Of a DNA stretch of 23,882 bases, positions 1 through 7,874 are shown in pieces. The notes beneath the pieces were generated by a model. It was not told where the DNA came from and ran no database searches. It saw nothing but the letters and a program-made list of their open reading frames with translations. Position 1 is the first letter of the stretch. Every line of letters begins with the position of its first letter. The stretch is taken from contig DWUW01000165.1 of NCBI GenBank assembly GCA_019120525.1, forward strand, positions 1 to 23,882. Direction: 5' to 3'. The translations under genes were made by a program, and so were the position numbers. Source of the DNA: Candidatus Eisenbergiella stercorigallinarum (lineage in GTDB: Bacteria > Bacillota > Clostridia > Lachnospirales > Lachnospiraceae).

Positions 1-587
1 TATTTTTCCAGATCCACCGGTATTCCATATTTTCCCGTCAGATATCTTAACGGGCATGTCAGATGGGACAGGACGTTAAAATCACATTTTTCTATCATCT
101 CCGACACATCCTCGAAATAAGCTCTCATATAGGCGTCTATTTCATCAGCTGTAAATCCGGAAAAATTGATCTGTGAATAGGGCTCCCGGCCCAGCCTGCT
201 TCGGACCGCATGGACGGAACCCAATACGATATCATAGGGGAACATCTGCACGATCTCCTCCGCTTCCCGGAAATGCCACAGCGCCTCTCCCATTTCAATC
301 CCCGTCAGGACCTTCAGCCGTCCCGCATGGATTTCCCGGCATCTGCGGCTGTCTTTTGCGGAACGGCGGATGGGGGAGACAATATCCATCTGATTCACAT
401 ACTCCATATCGCAATGGTCGGTAAAAGCGATCCCGGCCAATCCCTTCCTGGCCGCGTATCTGCACAGCATTTCAGGACTGCACTGGGAGTCATGCGAATG
501 CCACGTGTGATTATGGCAGTCAAACAGTTTTCCCTTATTATAATAATCCCGGTATTCCCGGTCAATTTCCATTTTTGAGGATTTCAT
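1..587 (-). CDS. PHP-domain phosphoesterase, histidinol-phosphatase (HisJ/HisK) type, 3' end outside window
   Basis: The first 195 residues are present and the gene runs off the left edge. PHP-family metal-binding signatures are visible: D23-C-H25-N-H27 followed by S31-H32-D33, FTDH (H58), GIEMGE (E98), GSVHAV (H126) and VLSHLT (H175). These match the trinuclear-metal site of histidinol-phosphatase-like PHP enzymes, which hydrolyse phosphomonoesters; some relatives open cyclic phosphodiesters. The ATG at 585-587 lies 7 nt after the stop of the dehydrogenase gene, with a GGAA purine stretch before it, so it belongs to the sugar operon. No other histidine genes are visible, so true histidinol phosphatase is less likely than hydrolysis of an operon-specific sugar phosphate. 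The family call is firm and the substrate is unknown. Confidence 0.88.
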   Translation of the reverse strand, partial: MKSSKMEIDREYRDYYNKGKLFDCHNHTWHSHDSQCSPEMLCRYAARKGLAGIAFTDHCDMEYVNQMDIVSPIRRSAKDSRRCREIHAGRLKVLTGIEMGEALWHFREAEEIVQMFPYDIVLGSVHAVRSRLGREPYSQINFSGFTADEIDAYMRAYFEDVSEMIEKCDFNVLSHLTCPLRYLTGKYGIPVDLEK

Positions 588-594
588 TGCTGCA

Positions 595-1635
595 TTACAT
601 TTCCTGCCTTTCCGGTGAAATAATAAATTTCCCTCTTGCGCGCAGCGCGGGATCCGATAAAATCTCCGGCAGTTTTTCCAGGCCATAAACCCCGCAGACC
701 ATGCTGCTCACATCCAGCCGTCCGCTGTTGATCAGGTCAAGCGCTCTCTGCTGCGTGCACGGGTTGATATAGGAAGCCTTTAATTCCAGTTCCTTCTGGA
801 AAATCAGGAACGGCTTTACGGGAATGCTCTCCTCCGGCCTGGTCAGCCCGAACATCATGACTATGGCTTTCGGATCCGCAAGCCCGATCGCCTGCTCTAT
901 GGTCGTCGGCCTCCCCACGCATTCGATCACCGTCTGGATCCAGGAAAATCCCGCTTCCCGGAGGAGCTTTTTGATCTGGATGCCCTGTTCCGTCGGATCC
1001 AGGCACAGATCCGCCCCGAGCTTCTCTGCAGTTTCGCGTTTTTCCTTTACAGGCTCAAGAAGCGCGACCTTTGCCGCGCCCGCCAGCTTCGCGAGCTGGA
1101 CCATGATCAGCCCGATCATTCCTCCTCCAATGACCACCACCTGATGTCCCGGACGGATCCCGCACAGATCCATCCCGTGCAGGCAGCAGGCAACCGGCTC
1201 CGTCATCGCCCCCTGTTCAAAGCTGGTGTTTTCCCCAAGCGGATAGACCTGGCTCTCCCTCACGCTGCAATACTCCGCGAATCCCCCGTTTACCGTCGTT
1301 CCGTATCCGATCATATGTTTACAGAAATGCGGGATGCCCTGACGGCAGAAGCTGCATTTTCCGCAGTAGCAGTTCGGATCGACGCAGACCCTGTCTCCCG
1401 GCCGCACGGACGCGACCGCTTCTCCGGTCTTTACAACTATACCGGAAAATTCATGTCCCAGGATGGTCGGCGGCGTGACCTCAGCCGCTCCCGGATCCCC
1501 TTCATAAATATGGACGTCTGTTCCGCAGACCCCGCAGGCCTTTACCCGGATCAGCACATCCTCCGGCCCTACCGCCGGCATCTCATGATCCTCTATCCTG
1601 AGATCATGTTTTCCATAAAATACCGCGCTCTTCAT
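595..1635 (-). CDS. Zinc-dependent medium-chain dehydrogenase (sorbitol/threonine dehydrogenase-like)
   Basis: A 346-residue medium-chain dehydrogenase. Catalytic zinc ligands are in CGVCGTD (C37) and GHE (H61, E62). The structural-zinc cysteines are C91, C94, C97 and C105. EPVACC (E146-C151) follows, and the Rossmann glycine motif GGGMIG is at 170-175. Glu194 at the end of the next strand suggests NAD rather than NADP. The family oxidises secondary hydroxyls of polyols, sugars or threonine. The reading frame is open upstream to 1746, but the ATG at 1633-1635 is chosen because a GGAGG site lies 5 nt before it and the family N-terminus (MKSAV) begins there. It follows the metallo-beta-lactamase gene by 19 nt and precedes the PHP gene by 7 nt. 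Its likely role is to oxidise a sugar or polyol freed in this pathway; the exact substrate cannot be read. Confidence 0.9.
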   Translation of the reverse strand: MKSAVFYGKHDLRIEDHEMPAVGPEDVLIRVKACGVCGTDVHIYEGDPGAAEVTPPTILGHEFSGIVVKTGEAVASVRPGDRVCVDPNCYCGKCSFCRQGIPHFCKHMIGYGTTVNGGFAEYCSVRESQVYPLGENTSFEQGAMTEPVACCLHGMDLCGIRPGHQVVVIGGGMIGLIMVQLAKLAGAAKVALLEPVKEKRETAEKLGADLCLDPTEQGIQIKKLLREAGFSWIQTVIECVGRPTTIEQAIGLADPKAIVMMFGLTRPEESIPVKPFLIFQKELELKASYINPCTQQRALDLINSGRLDVSSMVCGVYGLEKLPEILSDPALRARGKFIISPERQEM

Positions 1636-1640
1636 CCTTA

Positions 1641-1645
1641 CCTCC
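1641..1645 (-). promoter_or_regulatory. Shine-Dalgarno site fixing the dehydrogenase start
   Basis: GGAGG on the minus strand, 5 nt before the ATG at 1633-1635. It rejects the longer reading frame that starts at 1746, inside the upstream gene. Confidence 0.8.
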
Positions 1646-1654
1646 GTTACCCAT

Positions 1655-2521
1655 TCAGAAATTTTCGCGTATCGTAAGGCCATCATAGGCGACCGTGATC
1701 CGATAAGGCAGAGAAAGCCCCTGAAAATAAGAACACAGCTGCTCATGGGTGGCCATCGGCCCGATATGGGTCAGATATACCTCTGTTTCATCCGTTATCG
1801 CCCTCAATTCATACAGGCGGGCCAGATTTCTCAGGCACTGGTTCACATCCATATGATCTGTCAGCCCTGCCCGGAAATCTCTTCCTATCGTCGGGAAGGT
1901 ACATTCTCCTATGAAAATATCCAGCTTCTTCCCCTTCAGGAAGTCGAAGGCCTCTTCCCGGAAGTATCCGGAGTCCACCGCATAATACAGGCTTTTCCCG
2001 TCTTTTTCGATGAGATAATTCGCCGCGTTCTTTTCATAGCTGGTGCTGTGGCTCCCTCTGAGAGGCGTGACCTGATAACCCGCGATTTCACGGGCTTCTC
2101 CGAATCTCAGCCTTACGAACCTCACATCCTTTTTTCCGGTATAGGCTTCTCTCCCCTCCGTCACGCGGGATTTCATGAGAAATTCATCGATGATTTCCAT
2201 GGCTTCTTCCGTAAAATATACGGAAAGCGGAGGAAGCTCTCCGGCCGTCCTCACGGAACGTTCCCACAGCATCTTAAAATCAAAGTGGTCTCCATGGGTA
2301 TGCGTATACAAAACATGTTCGACCTGATCAAACCGTTCGCCCAGCATCACGGACTGCGTAAAAAAATCCGGCCCGATATCGATCATCAGTTTTTCATCCA
2401 CCCGGAAGGAGGATCGCGTCCGTATTTCCTTTCCGCCCTTTCGGCGCGCATTTTCGCAGTATTCACACCGGCAGAACGGATTGGGGATCCCCTCTCCCGC
2501 ACTGGTTCCTAAAAATCTCAT
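1655..2521 (-). CDS. PhnP-like metallo-beta-lactamase-fold hydrolase
   Basis: A 288-residue MBL-fold protein. The zinc signature H-x-H-x-D-H is at residues 74-79 (HTHGDH), after the usual ID(I)GPDF strand (48-53). An N-terminal C17-x-C19-x2-C22 cluster follows NPF, the arrangement of PhnP, the phosphodiesterase acting on phosphoribosyl 1,2-cyclic phosphate. Later histidines occur in RGSHS, DSGYF-like and YLTHIGPM segments expected of the fold. No signal peptide is present, so it is cytoplasmic. The start is the ATG at 2519-2521 with GGGAG upstream; the open frame to 2602 overlaps the preceding gene and is rejected. No C-P lyase genes are visible, so a role in phosphonate breakdown is not supported. 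It more likely acts on a cyclic phosphate, lactone or ester made in this sugar pathway. Confidence 0.82.
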   Translation of the reverse strand: MRFLGTSAGEGIPNPFCRCEYCENARRKGGKEIRTRSSFRVDEKLMIDIGPDFFTQSVMLGERFDQVEHVLYTHTHGDHFDFKMLWERSVRTAGELPPLSVYFTEEAMEIIDEFLMKSRVTEGREAYTGKKDVRFVRLRFGEAREIAGYQVTPLRGSHSTSYEKNAANYLIEKDGKSLYYAVDSGYFREEAFDFLKGKKLDIFIGECTFPTIGRDFRAGLTDHMDVNQCLRNLARLYELRAITDETEVYLTHIGPMATHEQLCSYFQGLSLPYRITVAYDGLTIRENF

Positions 2522-2550
2522 TTTCTGCTCCCTTTCCCCTTCCTTTTCCG

Positions 2551-4167
2551 TCATTGTACGCACATCCGGCCGCCGGACAGGTCGTCCAGAATATGTCCGC
2601 AATTCCGATACCGGTTTGCCTTTTCATTTTCCGGAACCTCGTTCCCGGAAAATTCGATCTCCTCCGTATCTGCCGCCGAAAGGATCATCCGTTCTTTTCC
2701 TGTAAATCGATTATTGCTGATCCGGATCTTTTTATGATAGTAGTGGATCCCATCCGCTTCCCTTCTGGGCTTGATCTCTATTACCGCCTCTCCCCACGCT
2801 TCTCTGGCATAACCGCAGTGATCGAACAGATTATCTTCGATCAGGACATCCTGCGTCCCTCCCGATTCATACCACATTTCCCCGTCGCTTTCAAAAAGGA
2901 CCGCACAGCCGGGCGTATGGAAAACATTGTTCCGTACTTCCGTCCGTCCCTTGGAAGCGAGCAGGATCCCTCTTGCCCGGTTTGCCCTTACCGTATTATT
3001 GCAAAAAAACACTTCCGGCTGCCGGGAAATATTTTCAACCGTATACAGGACCGGAATATGCTCCGCCCTTTCCCGGAGCGTCAGATAAAAATATTCCATA
3101 TTGATCCGTTCCGCCTTCTCAACGGTATAAAAGGATTCCGGAATGAGCCGTCCGGGATTCATGACAGCAATCCTGTCTCCCGGCTCATACAGGGAAAGTC
3201 CTTTGGAGCCCGGATGCATATCATGCACAAGGATCCCTCTTTCATCCGTCTGCTCTATCCGCGAAAATATTCCGTGGATGTTCATGGCATCGTCCAGCAT
3301 GCCTTCAAAGGAACTGTCGCTGATCTCTATCTTTCCCGTACAGCTGACGAAATGCGTCGCGTCGCAGTTTGTGGAAAACATCGCGCCGCCCGGACTTACC
3401 TTCATCCCGCATATGGTTATCGTGTCGCACAGCTGGGCGATGACCCCCATCCCATAGCTGTGGCAGACAGCCAGACGCTCGATCAGGGTATCCCTGCAGT
3501 TCTCCAGAAATACCGTGCAGCCATGCCTGATCTGCGGCGCGAGGATCAGGCGCATTCCCGCTTCAGGGGAAAGCTGGGAATTCTGTACCCGGATCTTTTT
3601 TCCTTCCATCTGATAAAAGCGCACATTTTTATCAAAGGATTCCTTCGTTTCCGGGATATAATCCGTTCCTTCTCCCCGTCTTACGATCATCGTATAATGG
3701 TAGGGATCATCATGCCCATATGCATCCGTAAAGCGGAGCATCCCATCCCGTATATAGTATCCGGCATCATTGGTCACCCTCAGGATCCAGTCCTTTCCGG
3801 AATATCCAACCACTTCCGCCTCCATCCGCATCGGTTCTTCCGCCGTAAAGCTCAGGTTCTGCAGCCGGACATTAGAACAGGAAAGAAGCGCTGCGCTGAC
3901 CATTACCCCATGGCTGATAAAGACGCTTCCTCCGCCGTCCAGGGTAAAATCCCGCATATTCTCCAGAAGAAACGCAATACTGTTATACCCGCATATATCA
4001 TGGTTGGAAACGCTTACCGCACGCACGGACGCTTTCCCGGGGTACAGATGATATTCTCCCTTCGGGAAAACCAGGCCGTCCTCCTGATGTTCCCTGCAAT
4101 ACAGCAATGCCCTCCGGATATTGTAGCAATGATCCTCCGTCAGGTTAAAGCTTTCATAATTTACCAT
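2551..4167 (-). CDS. GH110-type right-handed beta-helix alpha-1,3-galactosidase, cytoplasmic
   Basis: A 538-residue protein dominated by beta-helix rungs (repeated short strands with N/D/G turns). The core carries FSTNCDATHF (D269) and GMLDDAMNIHG (D292, D293), followed by RANRARGILLASKGRTEV and EDNLFDHCG. The 23-residue spacing between D269 and D292 agrees with the acidic residues I recall as conserved in characterised GH110 enzymes. GH110 enzymes remove terminal alpha-1,3-linked galactose, as in blood-group B and linear B structures, by inversion. Bacteroides examples are exported and usually a little longer; here there is no signal peptide, so the enzyme should act on imported oligosaccharide. 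The start at 4165-4167 has GGGAGG upstream. It lies 63 nt after the permease and 29 nt before the MBL gene. Family assignment is good; linkage specificity is inferred. Confidence 0.82.
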   Translation of the reverse strand: MVNYESFNLTEDHCYNIRRALLYCREHQEDGLVFPKGEYHLYPGKASVRAVSVSNHDICGYNSIAFLLENMRDFTLDGGGSVFISHGVMVSAALLSCSNVRLQNLSFTAEEPMRMEAEVVGYSGKDWILRVTNDAGYYIRDGMLRFTDAYGHDDPYHYTMIVRRGEGTDYIPETKESFDKNVRFYQMEGKKIRVQNSQLSPEAGMRLILAPQIRHGCTVFLENCRDTLIERLAVCHSYGMGVIAQLCDTITICGMKVSPGGAMFSTNCDATHFVSCTGKIEISDSSFEGMLDDAMNIHGIFSRIEQTDERGILVHDMHPGSKGLSLYEPGDRIAVMNPGRLIPESFYTVEKAERINMEYFYLTLRERAEHIPVLYTVENISRQPEVFFCNNTVRANRARGILLASKGRTEVRNNVFHTPGCAVLFESDGEMWYESGGTQDVLIEDNLFDHCGYAREAWGEAVIEIKPRREADGIHYYHKKIRISNNRFTGKERMILSAADTEEIEFSGNEVPENEKANRYRNCGHILDDLSGGRMCVQ

Positions 4168-4230
4168 TTAAACCTCCCGCATGTAAGCCGCATTACGCAC
4201 TGCCCTTTTTACAAAGCCGCATTCTCCGCT
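4168..4230 (-). other. Permease/GH110 intergenic spacer with a 10-bp direct repeat
   Basis: The 63-nt spacer contains AAGCCGCATT twice (4185-4194 and 4214-4223, 29 nt apart) and the GH110 ribosome-binding site. No terminator with a T-run is seen, so co-transcription is likely. The repeat may be chance. Confidence 0.4.
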
Positions 4231-5136
4231 TTATCCCTTGATCCCGCTCATGGTCAGGCCCTGCATGATATTTTTCTGGAAGAAAATGAAGATCAAGGCA
4301 GGCGGAAGGATCGCAAACGCCAGGAGTACCAGAAGCTTATCCTGAGACACCGATCCCCTGACCGCAAAGATCTCGATCATGACCGTCGCTTTGGAGGATT
4401 CTTTCAGCACCAGATACGGCCAGAAAAAGTCGTTCCAGGTTGCGTTAAAGGCCAGGATCGCGCCTGTCGCGAGTACCGATTTGGACAGAGGAGCCACAAT
4501 ATGGCAGAATTTCGCAACTGTACCGCAGCCGTCTATTTCCGCCGCATCCAGAAGGTCTGTCGGGATCCCGTCAAAAAAGCTCTTGTACACAATCACCATA
4601 AAAGCGTTGCAGCCCGTCATCAGGATCATGGGGAAGTAGGTATTAATCATGCTGAACCCGCCGATCGGAAAGCTGACAAAATTTTTATACAGCGGCACAA
4701 TGGAGATCGTGGTCGGAATCATCAGAGACGCCATCACCAGGGCAAACACAATTTTATGTCCTCTCGGCTTGATTTTGGACAGGACATACCCGGCAAGTCC
4801 GTTTGAGAACAATGACCATGTCACCGAAAAAACAGCAACGAACGCCGTATTCAGATAATACCTTTTAAAGTCATAGCGCTTCCATACGTCAACGATTTTT
4901 GACAGATCCACCGTCTTGGGAATGATGGTAGGCGGGATCTGATAAAATTCTTTGGTATCCTTTACCGAGGAAACAAACACATACAGCGGAGGGATCAGGC
5001 TGACCGCCACGGCGATACAGAGAAGAGCAAACAAAATCCAGTAAAGAGCCTTCCCGTGTAGGCCTTTATAATCCATTTCACTGATGACCCCTGTCCTTTT
5101 GGAGCCTGCGTCCGTCTTTCTATGCATTTTCAACAT
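4231..5136 (-). CDS. Carbohydrate ABC transporter permease, MalG type
   Basis: A 301-residue inner-membrane protein of the binding-protein-dependent sugar permease family. A first membrane segment lies around residues 31-57, with further hydrophobic segments near 95-120, 128-152, 165-188, 220-240 and 265-290. The cytoplasmic EAA loop is at about 194-217 (AAEIDGCGT followed by HIVAPL), which docks on the ATPase, and the C-terminus ends MSGIKG as is usual for MalG-type proteins. The ATG at 5134-5136 has a G-rich GGGGGTGGAG before it; a second in-frame ATG lies three codons later. The gene begins 11 nt after the stop of the MalF-type partner. With that partner it forms the translocation pore for the sugar delivered by the lipoprotein encoded upstream. 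Confidence 0.93.
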   Translation of the reverse strand: MLKMHRKTDAGSKRTGVISEMDYKGLHGKALYWILFALLCIAVAVSLIPPLYVFVSSVKDTKEFYQIPPTIIPKTVDLSKIVDVWKRYDFKRYYLNTAFVAVFSVTWSLFSNGLAGYVLSKIKPRGHKIVFALVMASLMIPTTISIVPLYKNFVSFPIGGFSMINTYFPMILMTGCNAFMVIVYKSFFDGIPTDLLDAAEIDGCGTVAKFCHIVAPLSKSVLATGAILAFNATWNDFFWPYLVLKESSKATVMIEIFAVRGSVSQDKLLVLLAFAILPPALIFIFFQKNIMQGLTMSGIKG

Positions 5137-5147
5137 TCTCCACCCCC

Positions 5148-6083
5148 TCAGGCCTGCGTATCATCTTTTTTCTTAACATTCATATACACGATGCTGAAAA
5201 TCATGATGGCTCCTCCCAGGATCACGCTGGTTGCCGCCGATTTTCCCGCTTCATTATTGATAAACGCGTAATTGTAGGCAACCATTCCCAATGTTTCGGA
5301 AGCGCCGTTAGGACCTCCTCCCGTCATGGTAAAGGGCTGCTGGAAAACCTGAAGCACGCTGATGATCTGCATGATGAACATCATGCGCACCATACCGGAC
5401 ATATGTGGAACCGTGACGTAAAGAAATTTTTGAAGAATCCCCCCGCCGTCTATTTCTACCGCCTCATATAAAGAGGTATTGACGCTCTGCAGGTCCGCCA
5501 GGTATAAAATCGCCGTCGATCCGGAAGCCCCCCAGGTCATCGTCATAACAATGATGGGGACGACCGCGTTCGGATCCTGCAGGAACTGAAATGGCCCCAC
5601 CCCCAGCCTGCCCAGAAGATAATTCAACATTCCCTGCGCATCCGGTTCAAGCAGGATGGTCCACATCACGGACGTGACGATTCCGGGAACCATACAGGGG
5701 AAATAAATGCCGAACCGGAAAAATCCTTTGGCATGCACCACTTCATTCAGCAGGACAGCGGCAATGACCGGAACAAGCAGCCCCAGCATGATGGACCATA
5801 CGCCGTACTTGAGCGTGTTCAGCGCCGCGTTGATAAAGCTTGAATTGGTAATCACGTCCACATAATTCTCCAGCCCGATGAATCTGACCGTATCAAATCC
5901 CCTTGTTTCATAAAACGAGATCCTGACTCCGTTGATCAGCGGCTGCCATAAAAAGAAAATAAAACAGAACAGCGATGGCAGCAGCAATAACCATCCCACC
6001 AGATCCCTGCGGACCCACTGCGCCGCGCCCTGCCTGATCCTTTCCCTGACCGGCTGTTTCTCTTTCTTTTTGACGGTTGCCAT
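5148..6083 (-). CDS. Carbohydrate ABC transporter permease, MalF type
   Basis: A 311-residue membrane permease. The N-terminus is lysine/arginine-rich (1-27), followed by a first membrane segment at about 28-50 and five more. The EAA loop is at 205-228 (EAVEIDGGG, then VTVPHM). A periplasmic-type stretch with TGGGPNGASETL precedes the last segments, a common feature of sugar MalF-type proteins. The start is placed at the ATG at 6081-6083 rather than at 6107 because AGGAGGGG sits at the ideal distance from it. The gene follows the binding-protein gene by 135 nt and precedes the MalG-type gene by 11 nt. It is the membrane partner of that permease. Confidence 0.93.
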   Translation of the reverse strand: MATVKKKEKQPVRERIRQGAAQWVRRDLVGWLLLLPSLFCFIFFLWQPLINGVRISFYETRGFDTVRFIGLENYVDVITNSSFINAALNTLKYGVWSIMLGLLVPVIAAVLLNEVVHAKGFFRFGIYFPCMVPGIVTSVMWTILLEPDAQGMLNYLLGRLGVGPFQFLQDPNAVVPIIVMTMTWGASGSTAILYLADLQSVNTSLYEAVEIDGGGILQKFLYVTVPHMSGMVRMMFIMQIISVLQVFQQPFTMTGGGPNGASETLGMVAYNYAFINNEAGKSAATSVILGGAIMIFSIVYMNVKKKDDTQA

Positions 6084-6087
6084 TTTA

Positions 6088-6095
6088 CCCCTCCT
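6088..6095 (-). promoter_or_regulatory. Shine-Dalgarno site fixing the MalF-type permease start
   Basis: AGGAGGGG on the minus strand lies a few bases before the ATG at 6081-6083. The alternative ATG at 6105-6107 has no comparable site and would place this one inside the coding region. Confidence 0.8.
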
Positions 6096-6144
6096 ATCAG
6101 TTTTCATTTCGGATACAGACCGGCCGCTTTCCCGACCCTGAAAA

Positions 6145-6183
6145 GAATCCCAGGCGGAGCGGTTCCTTCTTCACCCGGGATTC
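6145..6183 (-). other. Stem-loop between binding protein and permease genes
   Basis: GAATCCC (6145-6151) pairs with GGGATTC (6177-6183) around a 25-nt loop in the 135-nt spacer. No T-run follows on the minus strand, so it is not a strong terminator. Such spacer hairpins in sugar ABC operons can protect the 5' message or reduce read-through so that more binding protein than permease is made; that role is inference. Confidence 0.4.
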
Positions 6184-6218
6184 TCTCATCATTTATGACT
6201 GCACGCATCTGTCACTTT

Positions 6219-7715
6219 TCAGTCAAGGAAGTCCTTCTGGAAGTCACTCTCTTTTTCTGTTAAAAGCTGCATGATATCCACGTTCTCATTTGTAAGAACC
6301 TCCTGGATACATTCTGTCATCGTCGCATACAGATCCTGGGAATGTACCCTGTATTCCGGATGCATCTTGACCTGATCGTTCATCATGGGAACCTGCACGA
6401 CAGGATCGATATTCACATACGGCTCATAGATCGCGGCAAGATCCGCCTGCCACGCTTCGTCTTTCCATACATCAAAGCTCGGCACCTTGATGACTCTTCC
6501 GTCCGCTTTCTTCGCCTCCAGCTGATCCACCAGGTTTTCCTTTGCCACATCGGAAAGCACAGGGCCGTTTCCGATCATTTCCATCCAGTCAAACAGCGCT
6601 TCCACCTGCTCGTCCGTGGTATCCTTGGAGAACATCATCAGATTGCCGCCGGTAAGGGAATAGGTCCCTGCCGGTCCCGCGGGCAGAGGGGAACATCCGA
6701 TATTGGAAATATCCATGCCGTACTCCAGCACAGCGCTGTCCCACCAGTCTTCCGCGCAGACGCACATGCCAAGCTGGTCCGTCGCCATCATTCTCACGAC
6801 ATCGGCCCTTTCCATCTGCGTATTGGCCGGAAGCACGTCATATTTCCATTTCATATCATAATAAATCTGGAATGCTTCTTCCAGCTCAGGCGTGGCAAAG
6901 GTGGCCTTATAGCTCCCATCCTCTTCTTCCACCATAAGCTCCGCGCCATACGCCCAGTCCAGATTCTGCATCACCCATCCGGCCTGGTTTCCCATTCCCT
7001 GGAATCCAAAGCCCGCCTGTCCGGTCTTTTCCTTGATGATCTGAGCCGTTTCGATCACCTCGTCCCATGTGGTGGGATACTGGAGCGTCCCGTCTTCATT
7101 GACCAGTCCCGCCTGTTTAAACAGATTCACATTGTACCACATTCCCATGGAATAACCGGTCATCGGGATACCGTAATATTTTCCATCCGCAGTCAGCATT
7201 TCCATGACGTCGTCATTCAGGCCGTCCGCATATCCTCTTTCCACGAAGATATCCGTCACGTCCCTCACATATCCCGAATCGATACAGGCCTGCGGCTCCG
7301 TAAACGCCACCCGGAACAGATTGGCGAGCTGGCCGGTAGCTGCCGTCGTCGCGAAGGAATCCACACTGTAGCTCTTTTCATCCTGAATGATCTCCACATC
7401 AGGGCGGATTTCCTTAAATTTTTCAACATATCCCTGATAAACCTCCCAGAGCGCAGGGTCCGCCTCCTTGTTGGGGAAATCGCCGATCGTTACAACGATC
7501 TTTTCTCCGTCTGTTTCCGACGTTTCCGCAGAGGCTTCTGTCTGGGCGTCGCTTTCTGAGGCAGTCTCTGTCTGGGCAGCGCTATCCGCCGCTTCCTGGG
7601 ATGCTTCTGTCTGTACGCTGCTTCCTGAGGTATCCGAAGTGCTGCTGCCGCATCCGGCAAGCATACCTGCGGTTATTACCGTACAAAGCAGCATGCTGAG
7701 TATTTTCTTTTTCAT
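6219..7715 (-). CDS. Sugar ABC transporter substrate-binding lipoprotein
   Basis: A 498-residue extracellular solute-binding protein. It begins with a lipoprotein signal: MKKK, a hydrophobic stretch and the lipobox LAGC with Cys22 as the lipid-anchored residue. A serine/glutamate/threonine-rich spacer with repeated QTEAS-like units (about residues 23-66) links the anchor to the domain. The body has the features of family 1 sugar-binding proteins (YGIPMTGYSMGMWYN, PTTWDEV, GPAGTYSLTGGNLMMFSK). It should capture the oligosaccharide outside the membrane and hand it to the two permeases encoded downstream. The ATG at 7713-7715 is chosen because the signal peptide begins there; AAAGGAG and GGGGAAAG precede it. 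The frame open to 7832 is non-coding leader. The gene is the first of the operon, opposite the DeoR-family gene. Confidence 0.93.
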   Translation of the reverse strand: MKKKILSMLLCTVITAGMLAGCGSSTSDTSGSSVQTEASQEAADSAAQTETASESDAQTEASAETSETDGEKIVVTIGDFPNKEADPALWEVYQGYVEKFKEIRPDVEIIQDEKSYSVDSFATTAATGQLANLFRVAFTEPQACIDSGYVRDVTDIFVERGYADGLNDDVMEMLTADGKYYGIPMTGYSMGMWYNVNLFKQAGLVNEDGTLQYPTTWDEVIETAQIIKEKTGQAGFGFQGMGNQAGWVMQNLDWAYGAELMVEEEDGSYKATFATPELEEAFQIYYDMKWKYDVLPANTQMERADVVRMMATDQLGMCVCAEDWWDSAVLEYGMDISNIGCSPLPAGPAGTYSLTGGNLMMFSKDTTDEQVEALFDWMEMIGNGPVLSDVAKENLVDQLEAKKADGRVIKVPSFDVWKDEAWQADLAAIYEPYVNIDPVVQVPMMNDQVKMHPEYRVHSQDLYATMTECIQEVLTNENVDIMQLLTEKESDFQKDFLD

Positions 7716-7782
7716 TTTCTCTTTCCCCTTTACTCCTTTTTCATCTGTCCCGTCACCCCGTCCTCTTTCCCGGTATTCCTGC

Positions 7783-7802
7783 ACGTTACGGCCGTTTAAC
7801 GT
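7783..7802. promoter_or_regulatory. Inverted repeat in the binding-protein leader, possible operator
   Basis: ACGTTA (7783-7788) and TAACGT (7797-7802) flank an 8-nt centre that includes most of the palindrome ACGGCCGT (7788-7795). It lies about 70 nt before the lipoprotein start. It could bind the DeoR-type regulator or fold as an RNA hairpin; neither is shown. Confidence 0.35.
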
Positions 7803-7874
7803 AAGATAAAAATAAGGAAAGGACCGGATCAAAACAGTCTGACCTTGGCTTCAGTCGACAAACCGGTATCAACT

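Noticed and set aside
1..587. Histidine biosynthesis gene hisK/hisJ
   Set aside because: The fold matches, but it is the latest visible gene of a sugar operon with no other his genes, so the specific name is not given.
1655..2521. phnP of a phosphonate C-P lyase operon
   Set aside because: The cysteine cluster and MBL motif are PhnP-like but no phnGHIJ-type genes are visible, so the symbol is withheld.
2554..4806. 750-codon plus-strand open frame
   Set aside because: It lies antisense to the GH110 and MalG-type genes, crosses the gap between them, has no recognisable domain and a composition rich in His/Arg/Pro. It is a shadow of codon bias.
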